Source: Edaphochlamys debaryana (Eukaryota > Chlorophyta > Chlorophyceae > Chlamydomonadales). From it: 64,000 nucleotides of DNA. The translations under genes were made by a program, and so were the position numbers. The stretch lies in contig JAEHOE010000034.1 of the NCBI GenBank assembly GCA_016858145.1, positions 372,001-436,000 of the forward strand, written 5' to 3'. Of this stretch, positions 1 through 12,200 are shown piece by piece. Each line of letters begins with the position of its first letter. The stretch's first letter is position 1. Below the pieces are notes generated by a model. The model was not told the origin of the DNA, searched no databases, and saw nothing but the letters and a program-made list of their open reading frames with translations.

Positions 1-123
1 CAGACGACACGCGACGGCGTCGCATACCCAGCGAGTAGGGTTGTGCAGCAAACACATACTGCACCGGCATAGCTCCTGCCACAGCTACGTGATGGCCAGC
101 AGCTGTAGTCGGTCTGTGCTCGC

Positions 124-152
124 TTTTGGCGCGCAACATCCCGCGAAGATCT
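124..152 (+). promoter_or_regulatory. Family promoter box of copy A: E2F-type site plus AGATCT
   Basis: The sequence has TTTGGCGC at 125-132 and AGATCT at 147-152, 14 bp apart, ending 39 bp before the copy A start codon. The same pair lies upstream of eight other paralogs. TTTGGCGC fits the E2F/DP consensus TTTSSCGC. A further conserved piece, resembling CATCGCAAACCCAGCG, lies at about 10-36. Binding by E2F is inferred. Confidence 0.6.
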
Positions 153-191
153 ATAGCTGAGCCTACTTGCGTCCCCGAGGACCTTGCCGCA

Positions 192-2322
192 ATGATCAGC
201 GACGACTATCTATCAATCTCTGCTGCTCTAGTGATTAACGAGGACCCTGGGGCCGGCGCGGCGACCTCGCTGGGGGATGTGCTTCATCATCTCGAGCTGC
301 CAGCGCTGGAGGGCTTCCTGGACGAGCTGACTCAGTTGGAGTGCATAGGACCGCTCCGACGAACTTGTCGGGCTATGAGAGACCTCGCGGACATCAACGT
401 TCGCCTGCCGCGACGCCTGAGGCTCCAGCTCCGCGAGGATGGCACGGTCGCGGAGCCGCTGGCGTCGCTGGGGCGTTGGGGCCGCCGAGGTGGCATAAGC
501 CTCGTCCTCCAGCTACCGGCTGCGGCCCCAGGCGGCGTCGACGCGCTCCTGCCGGCGGCCTTCACCCAGCTGCCAGAGGAGGTCCGACGGCGCGTCACGC
601 GAGTGTTCTTGCGTAGCCTAGCTTTTGCCCCGATTTGCCCCTCCGTCACTGGCTCTACGGTGGGCGCCCTGGCGGCCTCGCTGCCCGGTCTGCGTAAGCT
701 TGACCTCTCGGACCTGCCCTCAACGTGGACCGCTGGCGCCGGTGGGGAGGCCTACGCCGGTAAGGCCCTGGGTGAAAGGACGGTTATTAGGCTAAGCCCC
801 GACAGCATCATACCCCTGTGTGCTCACGCGCGCCCCTACCCGACCCACATCCTCAAACCCAGCCCTGGGGGCCCTGGGCACGCTGGAGGAGCTGGAGCTG
901 CCCGGCGTCCCCGGCCTGACCGGCGTGGAGGCGCTGGCGGGCAGCCTGCGGCGGCTCAAGGTTCGGGAGTCAAGCCAGACCCTCACCCGGTCGGCCGCGA
1001 CTACCCTGGCCCGGCTCACACGGCTGGAGGCGCTCGAGCTCATCGTGCCCCGCATAAACCTGGGGAAGGGCCCAACGCTGCGGAACCTACTGCGCCTCCT
1101 GCCGCCCGCAACGGACGCGCTGCTACTGAAACTACTATGCCTGTCCCCTGTGATTGGGCATGGCCTTGATAGCACCTTTGGCGTTTGCCTTGGGTGCCTG
1201 GTGTCAGCGAAGCTGGGCATGCAGGGGCCCAAAGAGCTGGCAGCCCTGGCCCGGAATGAGCTGCTGCCCTGCTTGGGGCCGGGCGGGCGGCTGGAGAGCC
1301 TTAGCATAGACTGGGTACTTGCCGACGGCTGGGGTGGCACCGAGCTTGCTCCGTTCTTCGAGCTGTGGCGGCGCAGCGATCAGGCCCGTGTGGGGTGCGT
1401 TATTCTAGGGCAGCGTGTCAGCGCCCCGGACTTGTACAGCGCTCTGGAAGCTCTGGGAGGTGTCGGCGGCATCTGCATAAACTGTCCTGACAACTGCGGC
1501 CAAGTCCACATTTCTCTGCAGCCCCCACCCGCAACACCGGCCTCCGCCTCCGCCCCACTCGTGGACCTGCCCCCGGCCGAGGAGGTCCTGCGGATGGCCC
1601 TGCAGCGCATCGCCCCGCCGGGCGCTGGCGGGCAGGGCGGGGCCGCGGGCGGCAGGCCGGGGACTGCAGCAGAGGAGGACGCTGGCAGCCGCATGCTCCT
1701 GGTGCGTGGCCCCGTCGCTGCCGCTGCGCTGGAGCAGCCCAGCTCTGAGGCCGCTGTTGCGGCTTGGGCGGAGGACCTGGAGACCCGCGCACGTGCAGCC
1801 TCAGGGCATCGGAGCTGTGGCGGCCATGTGGCCACGGCATCGAAGCCGTTGATCCGCATTGTGCACGTGCTGCCGCCCGCCGCGGCCGTACTGGTGGAGT
1901 GCAGCGAAGACCAGGGGGCGGAGGCTGTGGCGGCGGCCGTGGCCGCGGCGGCGGACGGGAGCGAGGTGGCGCGCGTGAAGGCCTCCGCATCATTAAATAC
2001 CCGCCGGAGCACTCCACTCGGGCGGGGACTCGGCGAGGTGCGTTAGCTCCCTTGGCGGGGTGCCGCCTCGCCACCCAGCTCCCCGCGCCTGCGCCCCTGC
2101 CTCACCCCCTCCGCGTGTCCTTCACGCCAACGGTCTTCCACTCAGCTAGCCCCTCTCCCGCATCCCTTCCCCCCCCTCCCACCCCGCCCTCCGCAGGTGC
2201 TGAGCGAGCTGTGGGCGGCCAGCTCAGGCGAGGGAGGGCCCAGCCTGCAGCAGCGGGTGGAGTGGGTCATGGGCGTGAAGGACACGCTTGACGCATTGCC
2301 GGCACGGGCCCAGCTGCCCTAG
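192..2322 (+). CDS. F-box-like / leucine-rich paralog A (622 aa, 3 exons)
   Basis: Exons are 192-759, 863-2037 and 2197-2322; the phases join without a shift. Residues 25-65 form an F-box-like segment (L-x2-LELPALE... then LRRTCRAMRDL). Residues about 85-125 carry the family motif with GRWGRRGG and GVDALLPAAF. Leucine-rich repeats start at the end of exon 1 and run through the first half of exon 2, for example LEELELPGVPGL and LESLSI. The second half has PAEEVLRMALQRIAPPGAGG and a hydrophobic LPPAAAVLVEC segment. The last exon carries LSELWAASSGEGG and QQRVEW. The ATG at 192 is the first in frame; the same frame is open upstream to 126 but without an ATG. The role as an SCF-type adaptor is inferred only from the F-box-like and LRR layout. 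A 119-bp tract of exon 2 (1261-1379) is almost identical to copy H. Confidence 0.75.
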
Positions 2323-3276
2323 TGTCAGAAGGGTATGCTAGGCCTGTAGGGGGCCTAGGGCCTACGGACCTGTACGGCGGCCGTGCCGTGACTGTGCGGC
2401 GGTTGTAGGGGCGCTGGAGCTAGAGGCTCGAGGTGTGCAGCTGGCAAGCTCTTGCAGTGTGGGCGGGACTTCGTTCCGCGCCGTGCCGGGCCTGGCGCGG
2501 CATGCACGAGAGCGTGCGCCTTATCGGGAAATGTTGTTGCTGTGGCTCCTGGGGCGGTAGGGTCGATTCATCGTGAAAAATGTTGTTGTTGTGGCTTAGG
2601 GCCAACCCATGAGGCTTGTGTGTGGCTTCGGGGCTTCGGGTTCAAGGCCGGGCCAGGCAGGCTGAGCCGGGCCAGGCTAGGAGGCAGGGCCGTGGCTGCC
2701 ACTTGCGAGGGCGGGAGGGGCTGGCACGGTCACGATTCTGACGGGTGGCGGAGGCTGAGACAGCGCGCCCTCATGTCAAGACCTCCCGGGCCTCTGACCC
2801 CCTTGTGTTCTAGCGTGATAGCGCTTCATGTGTCGGCGCGGTCAGTGTTGACCAGTTCCGTGCCCGCAAGCAGGGCCGTCAAGCAGGAGAACAAGCCCAG
2901 GGAGGCGGAACCACTAGTAAGAGAGCGGCGGCGGGGTGAAGCGGGGGCCCACCGCTGCCGCTGGTGAAGTGGGGGAAGGGTTCGCATACCCACAACGAGA
3001 CCAGGTGGAACAGCATCTGATAGTGACGGGCGAAGGGGAGTGAGGGGCTGGCACGAGTGGGTCACGGTTTTTTGCGAGGGCGCCGATCCCGCCACTGCCA
3101 TCCATTTGACCGCCAAGTTGCTCAACAACCCCGAGGTTATCTTGTTCACACAACTCTATATAACAGCGTACTATGCACTAGGCCGCCGAATGCGTCTGCT
3201 GCAAAGCGCATCTGCAAATTGGCCGAGCGGCCGTTCAAGGGCTGCGTCGCCAGGCGTTGAATAGTGATACCGTGCT
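2323..3276. other. Intergenic / 5' region of the helicase gene
   Basis: No convincing exon is visible here; open frames are short and mutually overlapping. A short T/G repeat (ATGTTGTTG followed by TGTGGCT) occurs near 2530 and again near 2579. TATATAA at 3157-3163 lies 114 bp before the helicase ATG and could be a TATA box. I see no TGTAA signal for copy A. Confidence 0.4.
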
Positions 3277-6200
3277 ATGGGGCCTAATCGTGGAGGCGGT
3301 GCCGCGGCTCGTTCGGCCAAGCGAGGTAAGCGCGCGGATGCATCTTGGGTTTGGCGGCCTTTCCAACTCAACTCGCCAGTCAAAGCAAGCAGGGAAGCTC
3401 GTGTAGCTCTCATATTGCAAGTTCTTATTGCAACGCCTTGTGCTTTCATATCGCCACCGCCTAGGTGGAGGTGGCGGGTCTAAGCCCGCAGGCGGAGGCG
3501 GCGGTGGCGCCAGCAAAGGCGGAGGCGGGGGCGGCGGGAAAGGCAAGGGCGGTGGCGGAGGCGGTGGTGGGGGCGGCGGCGGCAGCAAGGCCCAGGCCAA
3601 GCCCGCGGGCGGCGGCAAGGGTGGAGGCGGTGGCGGAGGCGGCGGTGGAGGCGGCGGAGGCGGAGGCGGCGGTGGTGGAGGCGGCAAGGACGCTGGCGGC
3701 GCCGCTGGCCCCGTCACGCACGGTCCCGCCGTCGCCATGAGCCGCGAACAGATGGCGCTCGTCCACGAGCTGCTCTCCGGCAGCTCCGCCGCCGCCGGCC
3801 CCTCGACCAACGGTCCAGCGGCGCCGTCAGCCGCGCCAACCGCCGCAACCGCCAACGGCAACGGCACCAACCAACCGAAAGCCGACTTCGTCAACGACCT
3901 GCACGTGTTGGTTGTGTCGGACCTGGTGCGCAAGGGCTTCACCACGGCGCAGTCGGAGCTGGCGTGGGAGGACACGCACGCGGCGTCGCTCGAGGTGGGC
4001 CTGGGCCTGTGGGGCTTGGGCCTGTGGGGCCTGGGCCTGGGCCTGTGGGGCTTGTATCTGGGAATGGGGCGGAGCTTGCTTTGACCTATGGGGCTTGGGC
4101 TTTGGAGCTGGGGGCTTTGGGGCTTGGAGCTTGGAGCTTGGGGCTTGGGGCTTGGGGGCTGTGGGGCTTGGGGGATTGGGCTACCCGGTCAGGACCATAG
4201 CGGGGCTTCGAGGCTCCTGGCCAGCTGTACCCGTGTGCCTGGTCTGGACTGCGCACCCCTCCTGCTGGCCACCCGTCCCCACCACCCTCCATCCTCCCAT
4301 CTCTCGGCTGTGGGGCTTGGGTCTGGGGGGCTTGGGTCGGGGAATGGGGTGGAGCTTGCTTTGGCGTTCGGTCTTTGGGGCGTGGGTGCGGGCTTGGGGC
4401 TTGGGCCTGGGCTTGGGCTTGGCCCCGGGCTTGGGCTCGTTGATACTTCGACGCCCGGGCTCGAGGCACGGAAGTTGAGTCCCTCATGTCCGGGCCGCCG
4501 TCCTCTTTCCCCCCCCCCTCGTCCCCCATCCCCTCAACTCGCACCCACCCCCCACCACCCCTCCACCACCCCAGGCCGGCGACTACGTGGGCGCCTTCAT
4601 GAACGCCCGCAAGGCCCGCCTGGACCGCACCCTGCAGCGCCTGCTGCTGGCGCTGCCGGAGCACGAGCTGCCGGCGGCATTCAGGCTGCACCCGGTAGGG
4701 GTGGGGTGGGGTGGAGGGGGCTGGAGGCTGGGGTGGGGGGGTTGGGGGTGGGAGGGGGACTGAGGGCGGGCTGTATTTGAGAGGTGAGGGAGGGTAGAGG
4801 GAGGTGGAGGGAGGTGGTGGGAGGGGAGGAGGGGTTGGGTGGCGCGGCGTGGCGGGGCTGGATGGGGCTTATGGGTTCTGGCCCCAACTGGAGTCCGGTC
4901 GCCCCTCCCACTTGCCGCCCCCTCCCTTCAGCAGCCCCACCATCACGCCCGCACCGCCTCTGCGGGGGCCGCCCCGGCCGCCGCCTCCTCCTCCCCAGCC
5001 TCGGGCCGGGGCCGCGCGGGCGCCGAGGGCCGCTCGGCCTCCTCGGGCCGCGCTGGAGGCGGCGGCGGGGGCGACGGAGCGCACTCGGGCGCCAACGGGG
5101 TGAGCGGGAGGGATGAGCGGGCGGGGTGAGCGGGCGGGATGCAATGGGCCTGTGATGGGGGGAAATGAAGGAGCGCTACCCCTTGGAACGCCATGCCGCT
5201 CGCTCCTTTTCTCTCTACACGACTTATCGCTAACGCCTCCTCGCGGCTACCGTAGCTCAACAGCCAACATGCTTGTAGCTATGTATAGCTCCGCCCACCA
5301 CCACACTTCACTCCACCTGGACCCCCCCTTCCCCCCGACCCCCCAGGTCCATTCGTCCGCCGAGATCGCGAAACAGGCCGCCGTAGCTACGGTGGCGGCG
5401 CTGTACGGCGCGGGCTTCGACGGGCCCGCCGCCAAGGAGGCCGTAGCGGCGTACGGCAGGGACGCGGCGGGGGCGCTGGCTTTCCTCTGCAACAGCCTGA
5501 GGTGAGGGGCTTGGGCTGATGGCCTGGGGCTGCGGTTGCCGTCTCCCGGTTGCGATAAGGGAGTCGCGAAAAGGGGGTTGCGAGTTGGAGTTGGAGGTGC
5601 GATGGCTTTACGAAGACTGTTTTGACCGGCGTGTGGATCAAGGGCGCAGTCCTTGCCGTACGCTCGTGCGTACGGCACACGCAGAGGCCTCTAACCCGAT
5701 CATTCCACAACCCGCATCGCCCCCCGCAGGCCCGACCGAGCCGAGGCCCAGTCCCGCATGTCGGCCGCGGGGCGGTGGGCGGGCGAGGTAGGGGGGAGAC
5801 CTTGGGGAGGGCGGAATTGCGGAAACGCTAACAATATGAGCCGACGGGGCATATGGCCACACTTACCCTGGAGTCAGGGGCTGGCCCTCTCGGCTGGGAC
5901 TCCCTTGCACATGGGCCGCGCTGCCTCCAAGGGTCCATGGTTGCGGTCCTGGATGATACCTGAATGCGTCTGTCAGGATTGAGCCTGGCGGGAAGACCAT
6001 GCCAACAGCCATGGTTTGCAATGTTTGGTTTGCGGACACACCTGGGCAACACGGCCTTCGTTCCCTTTCCCGCGTTCCCTCCTTTACCCTGCCCCTGACG
6101 TCGCAAGAAGTCTTTCCCTCCTGCTTCTCCCCCATTCCCACATCCTCCTTCCAAACACTAACTTGTCAAAGATCACCCCCATACCCATTCCCACACCCAC

Positions 6201-9200
6201 CTCATCACGCCCAGGTGGGGGACATTGCGGGCGCCGAGATGGAGGCGCTGGCCTCCATCCTGGGGCCGCAGGGGCAGGAGGGCTGCCGCCGGGGGGCCAC
6301 GCGGGTGGAGCTGGTGGCGCCGGTGGAGGGGCTGCCGCCGGGGGGTGAGCGGGGGGTTGTGTGGTGGTCCCGGGTGGGGGGCCTGTGGAGGGGAAGGAAA
6401 GGGACGTGGAGGTAGGGGAATACGTCAAAAGGAGAAAACGGAAGGGCAAACAAGAGGGCGAGTGGTGCACTCCCCATTCGACCATTCGACTCTCAAATTT
6501 CCCCCTCTCCCCCTCCCTTCATTCTCTTTACCCCCTCCTTCCCTCCATCCCTCTCCAGGCAGGCTCGAGGTGTTCTTCGACCCCGCCGGCCTCTACCCCT
6601 TCGAGCCGCCTCAGCGAATGGCCTTCCACCACCCCACCCTGCCCTTCCCCGCCACCGCCGCCCTCACCGCCGCCGCCGTGCGCCGCTGCTGCGAGACCGC
6701 CGGTGCGGAGCCGCTGCTGTGGTCCCTCCTGGACTGGCTGAGGGACGCGGGCGCGGGGGCGGTGGCGCAGGCGGAGCAGCGGGCGGCCAAGGTGCGTGTG
6801 AGGGCTGGGGAGAGGGGAGGGCGGAAGGGGGAGAGGGGGAGGGGATCAGGGGACGGTGGTGCGTGGTGGCGGCGATGGGCAGTGCAGGGGGACCCGAGGC
6901 CGAGGCACGAGCGACCATGTGGCCTGCCCCGCCCACTCTTCTCGGCCTGGACCCCCCCCCATCCCTCCACGCCCCCACAGCTGCTCGCCAAGCACGCCGG
7001 GGAGCTGGAGTCCCGGGGGCTGCCCGTCCCCGCCTCGCTGCCCGTCCCGCCGCCCTCCCTCAGCGCCCCCGCCCGCCCCGCTTCGGCGCCGCGAGCCGGC
7101 GGCGCCGCTGCCCCTGGGCCCGAGGCCGCAGTGGCCGCGCTGGCGGCGCTCGGAGGGCTCGGCGGCGGCCGGAAGGGCAGCGGCGGCGCCGCCGCCAGCA
7201 GTCCTCGTGAAGACGGCGCTGGTGCCGCCGCCGCCGCCGCCGCGGCGGCGGCAGCGGCAGCGGCGGCGGCAGCCAAGGGCGGAGCGGGCAAGGGAAGGGC
7301 CGGCGGCCGGCCGCCGCTGCCCGAGGCAGCGCCGCCGCCGCCCTCCGCGACGCTTGTGGCTGCTGCTGCTGCTGGATCCGGATCTGGATCTGGGCCCGGG
7401 TCCAGCCGACCCACATCGGCGCCGCAGTCCGGCAACGGCCCGCCGCCCTCCTCCAGGTCCCGCGCCGCCCAAAACCAACAAAACCAGGCCCAAAACCAAG
7501 GCCCAAACCAGGCCCAAAACCAACCGCAGGGCTCCGGCAAGCAGCAGCAGCCCGCCCTGACTCCCGAGGAGGAGCAGGCGAGGCGCGTGGAGCGGCTGGC
7601 GAGGGCGGCGCTGGATGACGCGGCGCGCAACGGCCCCCGGCGGCAGTCGGCGCTGGCGGCGGCGCTGGCCACTTGGAGGACCTCCAGCGACCAGCGGACC
7701 TCGGGTGAGGACTTGGGGGGGGCTGGGGGGGTGTTTGTTGCTGTGCGGGATCGCGCCGACGCCAGGGAGGCATAGCTTGCGAAGCTTGCGAACACACCAC
7801 CGGGAAGTTCGATAGAGGTCCCGGGGGCTGGGGGGGGGCTCGGATATGGGAAGGGAGAGGGGATGGGAGGTGGGGTGTGGGTGGGGGCTTGCCGCTGGTA
7901 GCTTACGCTTCTCGAGCGAGCAGCGAACCGCGGGTGGGGCCGCCCGGGTGGGGGTTTGTCACCCTTCCCCGTGCCGCTCGCCCTGCCAGGCGAGGCACCC
8001 GCGACTGGCTGCCGGGCAAGTGCTTCTCCTGGACCTGCCCGCCCTCACCGCCGCTTCACCCCTGCTGCCCCCCTCCCCCCCAGAGCTGCGGGCCCAGCGC
8101 GAGCGGCTCCCCGCGTGGGCGCTGCGGGAGCGGGTGGTGGACGTGGTGTCCAGGAACCAGGTGCGGGGGGGAGAGGGGGGGGAGGGGGAAAGAAGGGGGG
8201 AGAGGGCGTGGGTTCGTGTGATTGGGGGGGCAGGTGGGAGCGGGTGGTGGACGTAGTGTCAAGGAACCAAGTAGGGGCGAGGAAGGGGGGGTAGGAGGGA
8301 CGATAAAGGGACTTGAGGATGGGACGTCGTTATGGGTTCTGGGGGTGGGTAAGCGGTTGTCATCACATGGGCCTGGGGCGAGAACCGTGGCCCCAGCCCT
8401 CCTGCCCTGCCGACCGCTCACTCCCGCTTGGGGCATCAAGCCATGTTTCGTCCCCCGCCCCGGCCCTGCACAGGTGGTGGTCATCTCGGGAGAGACCGGC
8501 TGCGGAAAGACCACGCAGGTGGGTCTGTGGTGGAGGTGGCGGCGGGTGGAGGTTGAGGCGCGGGTGGGCAGTCGGAATGCGGGCTTTCCGCGTGCCGAAT
8601 CTTTGCAGTCGGGTCACCATCAAACTCAGGCTCTCAGGCTCAAAGTTATACAACTTCGCCCCCCCCCCCCGTTGTCCTTCCCTCCCCGCTTCCTGATCCC
8701 CCCTGACAGGTCCCCCAGTTCATCCTGGATGCGGCCATCGAGGCGGGCCGCGGGGGCTCCCTGGGGCTGGTGTGCACGCAGCCGCGCCGCATCAGCGCGA
8801 CATCGGTGGGGGAGGGAGGGTTGGCAAGGGTTTCTGGGGAAGAGGGGGTGGCGGAGTAGAGTCATGAGTGACTAAGGGTGCATAGGGTACTCGGGGTACT
8901 CGGGGTACTTGGGTGTTAGGGGGTAAGGGGCGTACCCGTTCAGTCTAGGTACAGGGTCGTGTGTATAGAGGCGAACGAAAGGAGGGCGGGGATGGATGCG
9001 GGGTGTGCTGGTCAGGCCGCGTGGGCTATACGTGTTTTGGGCGCCCGTCTCCATCCACTCACGTTCGTACCCCCCCCGTCCCTCTCTTCCCTCCGCCACC
9101 CCCCAGGTGGCCCAGCGTGTGGCGGACGAGCGGCGCGAGCCCCTGGGTCGCACCGTGGGGTACGCCATCCGCATGGAGTCGTGCAGGAGGTGGGGGGGGG

Positions 9201-12200
9201 GCGGGGGGGGGAAAGGGAAGGGGGAGAGCGTGTGTGTATGGGCGTGTGCATGCACCGTTGGCGGGGTCCGCTCGGTCTCCTCCCCTGACCGTACCGCTTA
9301 CGTCCTCTCCTCTACAATCCAACCCCACCCAACCCCACCCATCCACCCTTCCAGCGCCGACACCCGCCTCCTCCTCTGCACCACGGGTGTCCTGCTGCGG
9401 CGCCTGATCGACGACCCTCTGCTGGCCGGTACGACACACGTGGTGGTGGACGAGGTGCACGAGCGCAGCCTGGACAGGTGGGCGGTTGGCGGTTGGGCGG
9501 TCAGCTAGCGGGGTGGTATCGGGTTGGGTGGCTGGTGTTGCGGGGGCCGTGGCCTTCTCCCTCAAGAATCTAGGGGTTGGCGGCTGCTGTTGCCGTGTGT
9601 AAGGGCACGCCCCCATCCTCCCGCTCGCCCCCCCACCCCCCTCCCCTCCTCCCCCCCCAGTGACTTCCTCCTGGTCCTGCTCAAGCAGCTGCTGCCCCGC
9701 CGCCCCGAGCTGCGCCTCGTGCTCATGAGCGCAACCGTCAACGAACAGAAGTTCTCGGCGTGAGTCGGGTGTGTGTTAAGATGCTCGGGTTAACGCGCGA
9801 TAATCAGGTGCCAGTGTGGATCATGTCGGAGCTGGGGTGAGGGCTGACGGTTGGTGGGGCTGGGTGGTGAGCAGGGGTGCGCGGCAGGCCCGGCCCGGCC
9901 CTCCTCACAGCGCCGCCCTCGTGCGTGCACCCTCCGTATCACCTCAGCTTGCCTCTTACCCCACGCCCCTGCCTCGCCCTTTGCCCCCAGCTACTTCGGC
10001 GGCTGCCCCATCCTCAACATCCCGGGCCTCACCTTCCCCGTCAAGGAGTACTACCTCGAGGACGTACTCAAGGCCACGCGGTACGGAGATCTGGGCAGAT
10101 TGCCGTGCTTCTTGGCCGTACGCCGTACTACTAGACGAAATACACACGCAACGGGGAACACCTCTACTGTCTACTGCCTTCCCATGCCCATACCCCCTAG
10201 CTTTACCAGCCTGCCCCCTCACGTCCCCTCCCCCCTCTCCCTCCCCCCCCCCTCCCGCCCCTCCCCCCCCCCCAGCTACTCCCCCGACCCCTCCTCAGAC
10301 TTTCTGCGCAGGGGCGCACCCCGCGACCCCCCCGGCGCGCGCAAGGGCACCGCACTGCGCGCCCTGGAGACGGAGCAGGCGGCCATCGCCGCGCTCAAGG
10401 GCAGGGGCTACCCGGACCACGTGCTGGGGGCCATGCGGGCGCTGGATTCGGAGAAGGTGGGGGAAGGTGGGGGGGAGGCGAGGTGGATGTCTATTGGACA
10501 GTCGTTTCGGTGCAAGGCGTCGAGGTGGCTATGTATTTGGATGTTACGACATGCAAGAGGGAGGGGAAGGGAAGGTCGCAAGGGGGCCTGCCGCGTCGAG
10601 CCTCGCCTCCGTGACCGCCCTCTCGCCCCCCGCCTCCCCCTGTCAGGTCAACTACGATCTGGCCGTGGCCGCCCTGGAGTGGATCTGTACGGCAGGGGAG
10701 GCGGGCGCCGTACTGGTGTTCATGCCGGGGCTCATGGAGATCAGCCGCATGCAGGTGGGATCGATGGGATCGTGGGTTGGAAGCTGCCTGCCGTACTAGC
10801 CTACTCACACGGCACGGTGCCGTACATCCTCACACGCCCTCCTCCCTCAACCGCTCCTTACCAACCCCGAAACCCTCCTCTCCCTCCTCCCCCCTCCCTC
10901 CTCCCCCCTCCCTCCTCCCCCCTCCCTCCTCCCCCCTCCCCCTCCCCCTCCCTCCCCCCCCTGACAGGAGGCCTGCCTGGCCTCCCCCACGCTCCGCGCC
11001 GCCACCCGCGCCGGCGCCTACCTCATCCCGCTGCACTCGGCCCTCGCCGCCGCATCCAGCGAGCAGGAGGCGGTGTTCACGCGGCCGCCGGCGGGCGTTC
11101 GCAAGGTGCGTTGGTGTGGGGGGGGGGGGGAAGGGGGCAGCTGTGGGGTTGGTGGGGGCTGGGTTGGGCACTTCGAGCTGTGTCCTTAGCCCATGGTGGC
11201 AGTTCCCCCTTCCCTGAAGTGGCAGGGGGTGGAAGGCCCCGCTTGCTCACTCCCACCCCCCTCTCTCCCCCCCTTCTACCCTACCCCCCCACCTCACCCC
11301 CACCCCCAAGATTGTGATCGCCACCAACATCGCCGAGACCTCCATCACCATCGACGATGTGGTGTGGGTGGTGGACTCGGGGCGGGTCAAGGAGAACCGG
11401 TACTGCCCGGAGACGCACATGCAGGTGGGAAGGGGGGGGGGGCTGGGGCTGGGCTGGAACGGGGTCGGGGAAAGGGCCTTCACCGCCTTCAGCCCCGGCT
11501 CACGCCCGTACAAGCAAGCTGGTCCATGGGCTGGGGCTAGGGCTGGAGCCGGGGTCTGCATGCGCCAGGGAAGCGTGGCGTGGGGGGAGAGCGCCCTTGC
11601 TCGGCACCGCCTTCCGCCTCGTCTCACGCCCGCCCAGCCAGCCTTGTTCCCCCTGCCTCTTCCGCGGGGCACCGCCGCACGCCTGATCTCTGACCTGCCC
11701 CCTGCCCCCGCCCCTTCCCCCAGGCGCTGGTGGAGTGCTGGGTCAGCCGCGCATCCGCCCGGCAGCGGCGGGGCCGCGCGGGCCGTGTCACGCCGGTGCG
11801 TGGGGGGCACTGCCTGCCCCTGCATTCTCCCCGGCGACTCGCTCTGGCGCTTTTTGCGCCCCACGCTACCAAACAACCTCTCCGGACTCAGCTCCGGACG
11901 CTGTCGCTTTCCCTGGACGCCAATCGTCCCCTCTCCTTACCCCCCCCCCCCCTTGCCCTCCCTCCCCCCCTCCCTCCCTCCCCCCCTTGTTAGGGCCACT
12001 GCGTGCGGCTCTTCTCCCGGCACACGCACGACGTGGTGATGGAGGAGCACCAGCAGCCCGAGATGCTGAGGGTGCCGCTGGAGGGGCTGGTGCTGCAGGT
12101 GTGTGGGGTGGGGTGGGAGGCGACATGAGTGGGGTGATGACGACGGAGGGCTCTTGTGGAGTGCGAAGGCTTGCTTGGGAGGGGGGGGGGGGGGTTGGCT

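Noticed and set aside
126..191. Start of copy A at TTG 126 (ARNIPRRS leader)
   Set aside because: Nuclear genes of this kind start at ATG; the stretch is the conserved promoter box. A translated leader stays possible and is noted in the promoter finding.
855..858. DEVH in place of DEAH (helicase residues 855-858; the numbers here are protein positions) as a sign of inactivation
   Set aside because: DEVH is the usual form in the DHX29/DHX57 group and all other motifs are intact.
3235..3975. Long Pro-rich open frame on minus opposite the Gly-rich helicase exon 2
   Set aside because: It is the reverse complement of GGN codons; there are no splice, start or domain signals of its own.
6611..7795. 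394-codon minus-strand open frame opposite helicase exons 8-9
   Set aside because: The plus-strand reading has matching splice phases and RWD-like sequence; the minus frame is an Ala/Pro-rich shadow.
7705..8083. Extra helicase exon after the acceptor-like CCAG at about 7989
   Set aside because: It would join in the wrong frame to the [11 protein letters not shown] segment; the acceptor at 8083 gives the expected frame.
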